Positions 50,314-59,757 are shown, numbered from the stretch's first letter. The stretch is DNA of 64,000 bases from Acidimangrovimonas pyrenivorans (GCF_042643245.1 NZ_JBHRSK010000004.1:434001-498000); one strand, 5' to 3'. Translations and numbers: made by a program. The notes: generated by a model not told the origin, from the letters alone.

Positions 50314-50826
50314 ATGCGCCTTGCCGCCGCCCTTCTCACCTGCCTGATGCTCACCACGCTCGCCGCCCGGGCCGAGACGGTGCTGACGCTGGGCATCTAT
50401 CTCTGGACAGGTTCGGACAGCGAGCCGGTGCGGGCGCAATACATGAGCATCGCCAGCGGCGTCGCCGAGGCCGAGACCGACGGGCCCGAGGGCTACAACT
50501 CGACCAGCCGGCCGGTGACCGACAAGGAGTTGAGCCTGATGAAGGCCGCGATCCGTGGCCGGATGACGGCGCTGACGCTGGAGCCGAAGAAGCCGGTCGA
50601 TCCGCCCTTCGTCACTGTCGAATGGCATTTCTCGGACGAGATGGGCTATGCCGAGGGCATCGGCACCTATCCGCTCGACCAGGTGCCGGCCGCCGTGCAG
50701 GCCTTCCAGCAGGAGGCTTTCGGCAAGAGCTATGGCAATGCCTCCCTGCCGCCGGCGAAACCGCAGACGCCGGAGACGCCGCCGGCCCCGGAGGCGCCCC
50801 CGGAGGCGCCGGCCTCAGCCGACTAG
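50314..50826 (+). CDS. Exported protein of unknown function
   Basis: A 170-residue protein I do not recognise. A Sec signal peptide covers residues 1-21 (MRLAAALLTCLMLTTLAARA). The mature part is an alpha/beta stretch with LTLGIYLWTGSDSEPVRAQYM and VTVEWHFSDEMGYAEGIGTYPL, and the last 35 residues are Pro/Glu/Ala-rich. It is probably periplasmic. GGAG lies 7 bases before the ATG. It follows dcd by about 100 bases and has no obvious functional partner. Confidence 0.75.
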   Translation: MRLAAALLTCLMLTTLAARAETVLTLGIYLWTGSDSEPVRAQYMSIASGVAEAETDGPEGYNSTSRPVTDKELSLMKAAIRGRMTALTLEPKKPVDPPFVTVEWHFSDEMGYAEGIGTYPLDQVPAAVQAFQQEAFGKSYGNASLPPAKPQTPETPPAPEAPPEAPASAD

Positions 50827-50836
50827 ATCGCGGCTT

Positions 50837-51073
50837 CTAGAACCGGCCGATCCGCCGCACCAGCCGCGCCGCCTGCCGGGCGCGCCTGGTGGTCTCGGCG
50901 CTCTGGCGGGCCTTCTGGCGCTCTTCCGGGGTCATGTCGCGGCTTTGCTTGTGCCCCTGGTTGCGCCCCTGCGGCTTGCCCGAGGCGATGTCGATCCCCT
51001 TGGAAATGCCGCGGTTCATCGCCTGGCGCAGCAGCCGGCGCAGGATCATCTCGATCAGGCGGGTCAGGTCCAT
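50837..51073 (-). CDS. Small basic protein of unknown function
   Basis: A 78-residue highly basic protein (MDLTRLIEMILRRLLRQAMN start) with an amphipathic N-terminal helix, a Gly/Lys/Gln-rich middle and a second Arg-rich helix. GGAAAGGAGCGCC precedes the ATG on the minus strand, which argues for a real gene. It lies downstream of scpB in the same direction and may be the last gene of that operon. Function unknown. Confidence 0.65.
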   Translation of the reverse strand: MDLTRLIEMILRRLLRQAMNRGISKGIDIASGKPQGRNQGHKQSRDMTPEERQKARQSAETTRRARQAARLVRRIGRF

Positions 51074-51107
51074 CGGCGCTCCTTTCCCCGGTCAGCCCGG
51101 GCCCGTT

Positions 51108-51151
51108 CGCAGCGGCTGCTCAGTCCTCGCGCAGCGGCTGCTCAGTCCTCG
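51108..51151. repeat. 22-base tandem duplication at the end of scpB
   Basis: Two perfect copies (51108-51129 and 51130-51151) abut each other. The right-hand copy contains the scpB stop codon and its last codons; the left-hand one lies beyond the stop. It looks like a recent slippage event without effect on the protein. Confidence 0.9.
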
Positions 51152-51807
51152 AACAGCTCGCTCTGGCCGGTCACTTCTTCCTCTTCCTCGTCCTCGGCGA
51201 TCGACTGGCCCATGCCGCCCGGCAACGGCCGGTTGTCCAACAGCCCCGCCGCCCGCAGCTCCTTCAGCCCCGGCAGGTCGCGGGCGCTTTCCAGCCCGAA
51301 ATGGTCGAGGAAGGTCTCGGTGACGACGAAGGTGACGGGCCGGCCCGGCGTCATCCGGCGGCGGCCGAAGCGGATCCATTCCATCTCCAAGAGCTGGTCG
51401 ATGGTGCCGCGGCTGACCGCGACGCCGCGGATTTCCTCGATCTCGGCCCGGGTGCAGGGCTGGTGATAGGCGATGATCGCCAGCGTCTCGATGGCGGCGC
51501 GCGACAGCTTGCGCGTCTCCACCGTCTCCTTGTGCAGCAGGTGGCCGAGATCGGGCGCGGTGCGGAAGGCCCAGGCGTCGCCGACCTTGACGACGCGCAC
51601 GCCGCGGCCCTCGTAACGCTTGCGCAGGTGGACCAGGGCCTCGGCCGGATCGGCGCCATGCGGCATCCGCGTCTCGAGCTCCCTCACCGTCACCGGTTCG
51701 GTCGAGGCGAACAGGATGGCCTCGACCATGCGCTCCTGCTCGGCCATCGGCGGGGCCTCGAACAGGCTCTGTTCGCCCTCTTCGGGATGTACGGCGTCTT
51801 CGGACAT
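51142..51807 (-). CDS. scpB: Segregation and condensation protein B
   Basis: A 221-residue ScpB, a winged-helix dimer that binds ScpA and SMC to form condensin for chromosome segregation. The family core reads MVEAILFASTEPVTVRELETRMP and TLAIIAYHQPCTRAEIEEIRGVAVSRGTIDQLLEMEWIRFGRR. An acidic tail ends the protein. The start overlaps the scpA stop. A 22-base duplication covers its 3' end. Confidence 0.96.
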   Translation of the reverse strand: MSEDAVHPEEGEQSLFEAPPMAEQERMVEAILFASTEPVTVRELETRMPHGADPAEALVHLRKRYEGRGVRVVKVGDAWAFRTAPDLGHLLHKETVETRKLSRAAIETLAIIAYHQPCTRAEIEEIRGVAVSRGTIDQLLEMEWIRFGRRRMTPGRPVTFVVTETFLDHFGLESARDLPGLKELRAAGLLDNRPLPGGMGQSIAEDEEEEEVTGQSELFED

Positions 51808-52598
51808 CAGTCGTTTTTCTTTCGGATCTGGATCGGCGCGAAGGTCTCGCCCTGTCTTACCTCGATCTGGCCGCGCTTGGCGAGTTCGAGGACGGCGGCG
51901 AAATGGGCGGCGGTGGCCGAGCGGCGGCGGCCCGGGTCGGCTTCCCAGCCCTCGGGCAGGTAGCTGACGAGGTCGGTCCAGTCGCCGGCATAGCCGATCA
52001 GGCTGCGCATCCGGTCGAGCGCCTGCTCCATGGTGAAGACGTGCTCGCGGTCCATGACGAAGGGCCGGAACTCGTCGCGGGTGCGGATCCGCGCGTAGCC
52101 CTGCATCAGGTCGAGCAGCGTCGCGCTATAAGTGACGGTGCGGCGCCGGGTGACGTCCTCGGGCAGGCCGCGGGCGAAGAAGTCCCGCCCCTTCTGGTCG
52201 CGCGCCATAAGCTGCGCGGCGGCCTCGCGCATCGCCTGCAGCCGTTCGAGCTGGAACGCCAGGTGGGCGGCCATGTCTTCGGCCGAGGGGCCCTCCTCCT
52301 CCGGATCCGGCGGCAGCAGAAGGCGCGATTTCAGGAAGGCGAGCCAGGCCGCCATCACCAGGTAATCCGCCGCCAGCTCGATCCGCAGCGCCTTGGCGCG
52401 CTCGACGAAGCCGAGATACTGCTCGGCCAGCTGCAGCACCGAGATCCTGCGCAGGTCGACCTTCTGGGTCCGCGACAGCGTCAGCAGCAGGTCGAGCGGC
52501 CCCTCGAAGCCGTCGACATCGACGATCAAGGCCTCGGCCGCCAGCCGCGCCTCGACCGGCGATTGCGCCGCGCCTTCCTGCCAGTCCTCTTCAGCCAT
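51807..52598 (-). CDS. scpA: Segregation and condensation protein A
   Basis: A 263-residue ScpA kleisin linking SMC heads. The N-terminal SMC-binding part reads VDVDGFEGPLDLLLTLSRTQKVDLRRISVLQLAEQYLGF, and the C-terminal winged helix includes FAAVLELAKRGQIEVRQGETFAPIQI. The start at 52598 overlaps the nagZ stop by 8 bases; the frame is open to 52652 without need. The gene order nagZ-scpA-scpB is usual in alphaproteobacteria. Confidence 0.96.
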   Translation of the reverse strand: MAEEDWQEGAAQSPVEARLAAEALIVDVDGFEGPLDLLLTLSRTQKVDLRRISVLQLAEQYLGFVERAKALRIELAADYLVMAAWLAFLKSRLLLPPDPEEEGPSAEDMAAHLAFQLERLQAMREAAAQLMARDQKGRDFFARGLPEDVTRRRTVTYSATLLDLMQGYARIRTRDEFRPFVMDREHVFTMEQALDRMRSLIGYAGDWTDLVSYLPEGWEADPGRRRSATAAHFAAVLELAKRGQIEVRQGETFAPIQIRKKND

Positions 52599-53610
52599 CC
52601 GCCTGCCCGTCCAGAAGGCTCTCAAGCTCGGCCTCGGCGGCGGCGATGTCAATGGGCGCGGGCAGGTGGCGGGCGGCCAGCGCGGCGGCGGCCCGGCGCG
52701 CCCCGGCCGCGCTCAGGTGCCCGGCGGCGGCGACCACCGCCTCCATCTCGGGGATCTCGCCGTTGCAGTGCAGGGCGATGTCGCAACCGGCGGCGATGGC
52801 GGCGCCGGCCCGGTCGCCGATGCTGCCCGCCAGCGCCTGCATCGACAGGTCGTCGGTCACCAGCAATCCGCCAAAGCCGATCTCGTCGCGGATCAGGCGC
52901 AGCAGCGTCGGTGACTGGGTCGCCGGGCGGTCGGGATCGAAGGCGGTGTAGACGATATGGGCCGTCATCGCCATCGGCAGATCGTTGAGCGCCCGGAAGG
53001 TGGCGAAATCGCTCTGCCGCAGAGTGTCGGCATCGGCCGTCACCGTCGGCAGGCTCAGGTGGCTGTCAGTCGTCGCCCGGCCATGGCCCGGCAGATGCTT
53101 GACCACGGGCAGCACGCCGCCGGCCAGCAGCGCATCGGCGACCGCGCGGGCGACCCAGACCACGCTGGCCAGATCGCTGCCGTAGCAGCGGTTGCGCAGG
53201 AACGGATGGGTGTCCGCGGTGGCGATATCGGCGCAGGGGGCGCAATTGGCATCGAGCCCGGCGGCGCGCAGCTCATGGGCGATCAGGCGGTAGCGCAGGC
53301 CCATGGCGCGGGCGGCGTTCGAGCCGGTCCGCGCCACCTGGTCGAGCGGCGGCAGCCATTCGCGCCAATGCGGCGCGCGCAGGCGCTGGACCCGGCCGCC
53401 TTCCTGATCGACCAGCACCGGCGCCTCGCGGCCGACGGCCTCGCGCAGATCGGCGGTCAGGCGGCGCAGCTGGGCCGGGCTTTCGACATTGCGGGCGAAG
53501 AGGATGAAGCCCCAGGGATCGGCGGCCCGGAAGAAGGCGCGCTCACCGGCTGTCAGCGCCGGGCCGGCGCAGCCCAGGATCGTGGCCCCCGGGGGTGAAC
53601 CGCCCGCCAT
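52591..53610 (-). CDS. nagZ: Beta-N-acetylhexosaminidase NagZ
   Basis: A 339-residue glycoside hydrolase family 3 enzyme that removes GlcNAc from cell-wall fragments in peptidoglycan recycling. Signatures are VDQEGGRVQRLR near residue 60, the catalytic loop KHLPGHGRATTDSH near 160-173, and the nucleophile Asp in LLVTDDLSMQAL. The start at 53610 overlaps the stop of the SPOR gene (ATGA); a longer open frame to 53802 is spurious. Confidence 0.95.
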   Translation of the reverse strand: MAGGSPPGATILGCAGPALTAGERAFFRAADPWGFILFARNVESPAQLRRLTADLREAVGREAPVLVDQEGGRVQRLRAPHWREWLPPLDQVARTGSNAARAMGLRYRLIAHELRAAGLDANCAPCADIATADTHPFLRNRCYGSDLASVVWVARAVADALLAGGVLPVVKHLPGHGRATTDSHLSLPTVTADADTLRQSDFATFRALNDLPMAMTAHIVYTAFDPDRPATQSPTLLRLIRDEIGFGGLLVTDDLSMQALAGSIGDRAGAAIAAGCDIALHCNGEIPEMEAVVAAAGHLSAAGARRAAAALAARHLPAPIDIAAAEAELESLLDGQADG

Positions 53611-54452
53611 CAGCGCAGGATCACCGGCACGCAGGCGGCATCGTCGGCCAGCAGCGCGGCGCAGAAGCGGCGGGCATCGGCCTCGTCGCTGAAACCGGCG
53701 GCACGCAGCCGGTAGAAGGTGCGGCCAGCACTCTCGGCTTTCTGGATCACCCGGTTCTTGCCGCCCAGCAGGCCGGAGAAACGGCGGGCCATCTTGTCCC
53801 ATTCGGCGCGGGCGACATCGACGCTGTCGAAGGCGCCGAGCTGCACCAGCCGGGTGCCGGCGGGCAGGCTGGCGCCGTCGATCTCGGTCACCTGCGGCGC
53901 CGCCGGCGCGGCGGGAACCGGCAGCAGGTCGTCGGGCCGCCGCAGCGGGATCGGAGAGCGGGTCACGGCGCCGGGCGGTGCCGGGGCGACACCGGGCTGC
54001 GTCGCCCGGGTGGCCGAGGCGATGGCGGCGGCGACCGGATCGTTCGGCGCTGCCTCCGTCGAGACCGCGGGCGGCGCTTCCGGCGTGGCCGGCTTGCCAT
54101 CTTCGGCGGCGCGGTCCTCGGAGGTCAGCTGCACCGGCGCCGGCGCCAGGATGACCTTGTTGGGCAAGTCGGGCTGCGGCTCGTCGCCGGCGATCGCGTT
54201 GACCGCCAGCCCCTGGTGGGCGGCGATCTGGCCGCCCGGGTCCTCGGGCGCGATCCGCAGCGGCCCCTTCAGCGCCCGGATCACCGGCACCCCGGTCACG
54301 TCGCGCACCGCCAGCTGGTAGCCCCAGATACCGACGCCGATCACCAGCGCCAGCGAGGTCAGCGCCCCGGCCCAGTTGACCACGCGCTGCACGTTATCGG
54401 GATTCAGCCAGCTGCCGCCCTCATCGAATTGGTCGAATTCCACGTCCGCCAT
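53610..54452 (-). CDS. SPOR-domain membrane protein
   Basis: A 280-residue protein with a cytoplasmic head, one membrane segment near residues 28-47 (AGALTSLALVIGVGIWGYQL), a long Pro/Ala-rich periplasmic linker and a C-terminal SPOR domain (about 200-278, TRLVQLGAFDSVDVARAEWDKM). SPOR domains bind glycan strands bared of peptides at the division septum. It lies between argS and nagZ, the usual place. The start at 54452 follows GAGGCAGAGC. Confidence 0.92.
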   Translation of the reverse strand: MADVEFDQFDEGGSWLNPDNVQRVVNWAGALTSLALVIGVGIWGYQLAVRDVTGVPVIRALKGPLRIAPEDPGGQIAAHQGLAVNAIAGDEPQPDLPNKVILAPAPVQLTSEDRAAEDGKPATPEAPPAVSTEAAPNDPVAAAIASATRATQPGVAPAPPGAVTRSPIPLRRPDDLLPVPAAPAAPQVTEIDGASLPAGTRLVQLGAFDSVDVARAEWDKMARRFSGLLGGKNRVIQKAESAGRTFYRLRAAGFSDEADARRFCAALLADDAACVPVILR

Positions 54453-54533
54453 GCTCTGCCTCACCGCCCGGGCAGCGCGAAGGATGCGGCGCCGCCGGCT
54501 GTCTTGCCTGTCACCGCCGGCGGGCGCTTGTGA

Positions 54534-56279
54534 TCAGCGCATTTCCTCGACCGGCGTGACCCCAAGGATAGCAAGACCGGAGGAAATGACAACCGCGACC
54601 GCCCTGGCGAGGGCGATTTTCGCCTGCGAGGTGGTCACGTCGCCGTCCTGGATGAAGCGCAGCGAAGTGTCGTCATTGCCGCGTGTCCAATGGGCGTGCA
54701 GGTCCGAGGCGAGCTCGTAGAGGTAGAAGGCGACGCGGTGCGGCTCGTGCCCGCGGGCGGCGATCTCGACCAGCCGCGGCCATTCGGCGATCTTGCGCGC
54801 CAGTTCCAGCTCGGCGGTATGGGTCAGCAGGTGCAGGTCGGCCCCGGCCAGCGCCGCGTCGCTGGTGTCGATGCCGATCTCGGCCGCCTTGCGCAGCACC
54901 GAGCACACCCGGGCATGGGCATACTGGACGTAGAAGACCGGGTTGTCCTTCGACTGCTCGAGCACCTTGTCGAAGTCGAAATCCAGCGCCGCGTCGTTCT
55001 TGCGCGTCAGCATGACGAAACGGGTGACGTCGGCCCCGGCCTGCTCGACCACGTCGCGCAGGGTGACGAAGGTGCCGGCGCGCTTGGACATCTTGAAGGG
55101 CTCGCCGTTCTTGTAGAGCTTGACCAGCTGGATCAGCTTGATGTCCAGCGGCACGCGGCCGCCCGACAGCGCCGCAACCGCCGCCTTCATCCGCTTGACA
55201 TAGCCGCCATGGTCGGCGCCGAAAATGTCGATCAACATGTCGAAGCCGCGGCTGACCTTGTCCCAGTGATAGGCGATGTCGGGCGCGAAATAGGTCCAGG
55301 AGCCGTCGGATTTCTTCACCGGCCGGTCGACATCGTCACCATGCGCGGTCGAGCGGAACAGGGTCTGTTCGCGCGGCTCCCAGTCTTCCGGGGTCTTGCC
55401 CTTCGGCGGTTCGAGCACGCCCTGGTAGATCAGCCCCTGCTTCTCGAGCTCGGCCAGCGCCGCCTCGATCTTGCCGGTGCCATAGAGCGCCTTCTCGCTG
55501 GAATAGACGTCCATGGTCACGCCGAGCAGGGCGAGGTCGTCGCGGATCATCTGCATCATCGCCTCGGTCGCGAAGGCGCGGACCTCGGCCAGCCAGTCGG
55601 CTTCCGGCTTGTTCAGCAGGCTGTCGCCATACTTCTCCTTCAGCGCCTCGCCGACCGGGATCAGGTAGTCGCCGGGATAGAGGCCCTCGGCGATCTCGGG
55701 ACTGAGGCCGTTGGCCTCGCGGTAGCGCTCGTAGGCCGAGCGGGCGAGGACGTCGACCTGGGCGCCGCCGTCGTTGATGTAATATTCGCGGGTGACGTCG
55801 TAGCCGGCGACGTCGAGCAGCCGGGCCAGCGCATCGCCGAAGACGGCGCCGCGGGTATGGCCGACATGCATCGGCCCGGTCGGGTTGGCCGAGACGAACT
55901 CGACATTGACCTTGAGCCCCTGCCCCATCCCGGACTTGCCGTAATCCAGCCCGGCCGCGATCACGTCGCGCACCAGCCCGTGCCAGACATCCGGCACCAG
56001 CCGCATGTTGAGAAAGCCCGGCCCCGCCACTTCGGCGCCGGCGATGCGGGCATCGTCGCCCAGCTTGGCGGCCAGCGCCTCGGCGATGTCGCGCGGCTTC
56101 ATCCGCGCCGGCTTGGCCAGCACCATCGCGGCGTTCGTCGCCATGTCGCCATGGGCGGGATCGCGCGGCGGCTCGACGGCGACGTTGGCGTAGTCGAGCC
56201 CCTCGGGCAGCACGCCCTCGGAGACCAGTTCGTTCAGCGCGTCGAGCACCCGGGCCCGGATCTCGGAAAACAGGTTCAT
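54534..56279 (-). CDS. argS: Arginyl-tRNA synthetase
   Basis: A 581-residue class I synthetase charging tRNA-Arg. The HIGH-type motif is ANPTGPMHVGHTRG near residue 130 and the KMSKS-type motif FKMSKRAGTF near 397. The C-terminal DALR anticodon-binding domain ends the protein (ARAVAVVISSGLAILGVTPVEEM). It heads the leftward operon argS-SPOR-nagZ-scpA-scpB. The gap to the SPOR gene is 81 bases. Confidence 0.98.
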   Translation of the reverse strand: MNLFSEIRARVLDALNELVSEGVLPEGLDYANVAVEPPRDPAHGDMATNAAMVLAKPARMKPRDIAEALAAKLGDDARIAGAEVAGPGFLNMRLVPDVWHGLVRDVIAAGLDYGKSGMGQGLKVNVEFVSANPTGPMHVGHTRGAVFGDALARLLDVAGYDVTREYYINDGGAQVDVLARSAYERYREANGLSPEIAEGLYPGDYLIPVGEALKEKYGDSLLNKPEADWLAEVRAFATEAMMQMIRDDLALLGVTMDVYSSEKALYGTGKIEAALAELEKQGLIYQGVLEPPKGKTPEDWEPREQTLFRSTAHGDDVDRPVKKSDGSWTYFAPDIAYHWDKVSRGFDMLIDIFGADHGGYVKRMKAAVAALSGGRVPLDIKLIQLVKLYKNGEPFKMSKRAGTFVTLRDVVEQAGADVTRFVMLTRKNDAALDFDFDKVLEQSKDNPVFYVQYAHARVCSVLRKAAEIGIDTSDAALAGADLHLLTHTAELELARKIAEWPRLVEIAARGHEPHRVAFYLYELASDLHAHWTRGNDDTSLRFIQDGDVTTSQAKIALARAVAVVISSGLAILGVTPVEEMR

Positions 56280-56328
56280 CCATCCATCCTTTGTGTCCCG
56301 GCGGGGTTTACCACGCCGGATCGGCGGG

Positions 56329-58206
56329 TCAATGGGCGGGCGTTTTCCCGGCCTCTGGCTCTGCTGGCTCGGCCTCGGGCGGCAGCAGCGCGATCAGCTG
56401 GGTGCCGGGGGCCGATTTGACCTTGGCCTCGTCGGCGACGAAACGCAGCGCCCCGCCCGGCCCGAGCCGGCCCAGCAGCACCGCCTGCGGCCGCCTGGCA
56501 CGCCAGTCGTCGAAGCCGAATTCCTCGGTCAGCCGGCTGGTGCCGATGGTCCAGCCCTCGATCATCTTCGCCTCCAGCGCCTCCGCGGTCTGGGCCGCGC
56601 CGAAGGCCCGCCCGCCCAGCGTCGCCGGCAGGGCGTGGCGGGCGTTCTCCTCCTTGTCGCGCGTCGTCTGGTAGACGTTGTCGCGGCCGAATTCCGGGCC
56701 GAGATCGGTCGCGACCAAGGTGTTGTAGGCATCGTTGTCGGTCGCGGCGACGGCCATGCCGAAGGCGACCAGCTCGACCGAGCTCTCGGCCCCTTCCGAC
56801 AGGATGTCGCCCGAGAAGGCGGTCAACCCGGCGCGGCGGGCGCGGCGCAGGCGGCGATGGTTGGGATCGGCGATCAGCACCGGGATCTCGAGCTTCTTCA
56901 GCGCCTCGGCCAGCGCCACGGTGAAGCGGGTCGCGCCGACCAGCAGCACGCCCGGCTGCTCCGCCCCGCCCAGCCCCAGCAGCCGCGCCAGCGGACCCAG
57001 GGTGAAGCCGTGCAGCACCACCGTCACCGCCACCAGCACGAAGGCCAGCGGGCCGAGCAGCCGGCCATCCGCGACGCCGAGCGCCGCCAGCCGCTCGCCG
57101 AACAGCGCGGCGACGGCGACCAGGACGATGCCGCGCGGGCCGGTGAAGGCGATCAGCAGCCGCTCGCGCCCCGGCACCGGGGTGCCGATCAGCGCCAGGG
57201 CGACGGCCGCCGGCCGGGCGACGAGGATCACGGCCAGGACGAACAGCCCGGCCCGCCAGTCCAGCGCCTTGACCGCATCGAGATCCAGCCCCGCCGCCAT
57301 CAGGATGAACACGCCCGAGACCAGCAGCACCGTCGCATGTTCCTTGAACCGGCGCAGCTCGTCATAGGAGGGCAGCCCGGCATTGGCGATGGCGACGCCC
57401 ATCACGGTGACGGCCAGAAGGCCGGATTCGTGCAGCATGTGGTCCGACAGCGCGAAGACGGCGAGCAGCAGGGCGAAGAGGCCGGGCACCTTCATGTATT
57501 CCGGCACCTTGCCGGCGCGGAAGGCCCGGGCCAGGCCATAGCCCGCCGCCGCCCCGAGCGCGGCGGCGAAGCCGATGCCCAGCACCAGCTCCCAGGCCGC
57601 GCCGGAGGCGCTTGTGGCGGTGTGGCGCACCAGCACGACCTCGTAGGCCAGCACGGCGGCCAGCGCCCCGATCGGGTCGCCGACGATCGCCTCCCATTGC
57701 AGCAGCGCCGAGGGCCGGCGCGGCAGCCGCGCCTGGCGCAGCAAGGGCGCGATCACGGTCGGCCCGGTGACGATCATGATACCGCCGAACACCGCCGAGC
57801 TCTCCCAGTCCAGCCCGGCGACATGGCGCAGCGCCAGGGCCGAGAACAGCCAGCCCAGCGGCGCGCCGAAGAAGATCAGCCGCCGCACCCCGGCGCGGGC
57901 GTCTCCCAGCTTGTGGAAGTCGAGGCTCATCCCGCCCTCGAACAGGATGATGGCGACGGCGACCGAGATCATCGGCGCCATGATCGGGCCGATGTCGCGG
58001 GCCGGATCGAAGAGGCCGGCGACCGGACCGATGACAAGCCCCGCCGCCAGCATCAGCACGATGGCCGGCATCCGCAGCCGCCAGGCCAGCCACTGCGCCC
58101 CGACGCCCAGGACGCCGACCAGCGCGAAGGCCATCACGGGGGTCATCACGGCGGTCATCGCGGCCCCTGCCCCGGCGGCCTCAGCTGCCCCGGCGACGGC
58201 GCTCAT
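56329..58206 (-). CDS. Cation:proton antiporter with TrkA-N domain (CPA family)
   Basis: A 625-residue membrane protein. About 12 segments of a Na+/H+ exchanger domain (residues 20-430, including ILFEGGMSLDFHKLGD and FTGPRGIVLVAVAALFGERL) are followed by a TrkA-N/RCK-type nucleotide-binding region (from about 445, VLLVGATRFTVALAEALKKLEIPVLIADPN). The ion and ligand are not known; the layout fits a regulated Na+ or K+ antiporter. The start at 58206 overlaps the dgt stop (ATGA); an ATG at 58158 is an alternative. Confidence 0.88.
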   Translation of the reverse strand: MSAVAGAAEAAGAGAAMTAVMTPVMAFALVGVLGVGAQWLAWRLRMPAIVLMLAAGLVIGPVAGLFDPARDIGPIMAPMISVAVAIILFEGGMSLDFHKLGDARAGVRRLIFFGAPLGWLFSALALRHVAGLDWESSAVFGGIMIVTGPTVIAPLLRQARLPRRPSALLQWEAIVGDPIGALAAVLAYEVVLVRHTATSASGAAWELVLGIGFAAALGAAAGYGLARAFRAGKVPEYMKVPGLFALLLAVFALSDHMLHESGLLAVTVMGVAIANAGLPSYDELRRFKEHATVLLVSGVFILMAAGLDLDAVKALDWRAGLFVLAVILVARPAAVALALIGTPVPGRERLLIAFTGPRGIVLVAVAALFGERLAALGVADGRLLGPLAFVLVAVTVVLHGFTLGPLARLLGLGGAEQPGVLLVGATRFTVALAEALKKLEIPVLIADPNHRRLRRARRAGLTAFSGDILSEGAESSVELVAFGMAVAATDNDAYNTLVATDLGPEFGRDNVYQTTRDKEENARHALPATLGGRAFGAAQTAEALEAKMIEGWTIGTSRLTEEFGFDDWRARRPQAVLLGRLGPGGALRFVADEAKVKSAPGTQLIALLPPEAEPAEPEAGKTPAH

Positions 58207-59348
58207 GCGGCATGCCCGAACAGCCGCGCATGCTCCTGCAGCGCGAAGCGGTCGGTCATGCCGGCGACGTAATCGGCGACGATCCGGGCCAGCGCGGTCT
58301 CGTCGCCGGCGGTTTCGACATCCTGGCGCCACTCGGCCGGCAACAACTCCGGCCGGCGCATGAACAGCGGGAACAGGTCATTGACCACCCGGGTCACCCG
58401 CGCCCGCTCTTTCACCACCGAAGGGGCGCGGTACATCCGCTTGAACAGGAACGCCTTGACCGCCTTGATGTCCTGGTAGAGCGGCTTCGAGAAGCGGATG
58501 ATCGTCACCCCCATCTGGCGGATGTCGGTCACGCTCTGTGGCTGGGCCGCCTCGAGCCGCTGCTGGGCGATGGCGATCACGTCCTCGACCATGGTGCCGA
58601 AGACCCGCCGCAGCGCCTCGTGCCGGCGCCGCATCGGGTCGAGCCCGGGATAGAGCCGGTCGACCTCCTCGAAGGCCGGGGCGGTGATCGGCAGCTCCAT
58701 CAGGTCGTCCTCGGTGAACAGGCCCGAGCGCAGCCCGTCATGCAGGTCGTGGTGGTTGTAGGCGACGTCGTCGGCCACCGCCGCCACCTGGGCCTCGGCG
58801 CTGGCATGGGTGTCGAGCTCGAGGTCGAAGCCGTCGTTCACCTCGGCCAGCGCGTAGGGGTACGGCGGGGCGACCGGGCCGTTATGCTTGGCGATGCCCT
58901 CCAGCGTCTCCCAGGTCAGGTTGAGGCCGTCGAAATCGGCGTAGTGGCGTTCCAGCCGGGTGACGATGCGCAGCGCCTGGGCATTGTGGTCGAAGCCGCC
59001 ATAGGGCGCCATCAGCTCGGCCATCGCGTCCTCGCCGGTATGGCCGAAGGGGGTGTGGCCCAGGTCGTGGGCCAGCGCGATCGCCTCGGCCAGGTCGGTG
59101 TTCAGCCCCAGCACCCCGGCGATGGTCCGCGCCACCTGCGCCACCTCGATCGTATGGGTCAGCCTCGTGCGGTAGTAATCGCCCTCGTGCTCGACGAAGA
59201 CCTGGGTCTTGTGCTTGAGGCGGCGGAAGGCCGAGGAATGGATGATCCGGTCGCGGTCGCGCTGGAACGGCGAGCGGAAGGTGGAATAGCTTTCGGGATA
59301 AAGCCGCCCCCGGCTGTCCTCCGGGCGGCAGGCATAGGGCGCGAGCAT
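58203..59348 (-). CDS. dgt: Deoxyguanosinetriphosphate triphosphohydrolase-like protein
   Basis: A 381-residue HD-domain dNTP triphosphohydrolase of the Dgt type 2 group. Metal-binding residues lie in YRTRLTHTIEVAQVARTIA and the HD motif ALAHDLGHTPFGHTGEDAM (near residue 110-128), with a further YNHHDLHDGL segment. It releases deoxynucleosides and triphosphate and so limits dNTP pools. The start at 59348 is chosen by the family N-terminus (MLAPYACRPEDSRGR). It is divergent from erpA. Confidence 0.94.
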   Translation of the reverse strand: MLAPYACRPEDSRGRLYPESYSTFRSPFQRDRDRIIHSSAFRRLKHKTQVFVEHEGDYYRTRLTHTIEVAQVARTIAGVLGLNTDLAEAIALAHDLGHTPFGHTGEDAMAELMAPYGGFDHNAQALRIVTRLERHYADFDGLNLTWETLEGIAKHNGPVAPPYPYALAEVNDGFDLELDTHASAEAQVAAVADDVAYNHHDLHDGLRSGLFTEDDLMELPITAPAFEEVDRLYPGLDPMRRRHEALRRVFGTMVEDVIAIAQQRLEAAQPQSVTDIRQMGVTIIRFSKPLYQDIKAVKAFLFKRMYRAPSVVKERARVTRVVNDLFPLFMRRPELLPAEWRQDVETAGDETALARIVADYVAGMTDRFALQEHARLFGHAA

Positions 59349-59363
59349 GAGTTCTGCCTGTCC

Positions 59364-59392
59364 TTGTCGGGTCCTTTTCGCCACTCTATATG
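59364..59392 (+). promoter_or_regulatory. Promoter of erpA
   Basis: A -35 TTGTCG (59364-59369) and -10 TATATG (59387-59392) with a 17-base spacer lie about 35 bases before the erpA start, followed by an AT-rich stretch. The -35 is inside the divergent dgt leader. Confidence 0.55.
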
Positions 59393-59424
59393 TGAAATAT
59401 CGCAGCAATGATACGGGTCTTACC

Positions 59425-59757
59425 ATGAGCCTGACAGTTCCGCCCCGGGTCACCGACCGTGCCTTCGCCCGCCTCGCCGAGATCGCGGCCGAGGCCGAGG
59501 GTCCGCATGCGCTGCGCGTCGCCGTCGAGGGCGGCGGCTGTTCGGGGTTCCAGTACGACATCAAGCTGGACGAGCCGGCCGAGGACGACCTGGTGCTTGA
59601 GAAGGACGGCCAGAAGGTGCTGATCGACAGCGTCTCGCTGCCCTTCCTAGCCGACGCGGTGATCGACTTCTCGGACGACCTGATCGGTGCCCGCTTCGTC
59701 GTCGAGAACCCCAACGCCACCTCCTCCTGCGGCTGCGGCACCTCCTTCTCGATCTAG
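59425..59757 (+). CDS. erpA: Iron-sulfur cluster insertion protein (ErpA/IscA type)
   Basis: A 110-residue A-type carrier that hands Fe-S clusters to target proteins. The three ligand cysteines are present in GGGCSGFQY and SSCGCGTSFS. The length is normal. The ATG at 59425 gives the family N-terminus MSLTVPPRVTDRAF; the open frame starting at 59347 is not needed. It is divergent from dgt and not in an isc/suf operon. Confidence 0.95.
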   Translation: MSLTVPPRVTDRAFARLAEIAAEAEGPHALRVAVEGGGCSGFQYDIKLDEPAEDDLVLEKDGQKVLIDSVSLPFLADAVIDFSDDLIGARFVVENPNATSSCGCGTSFSI

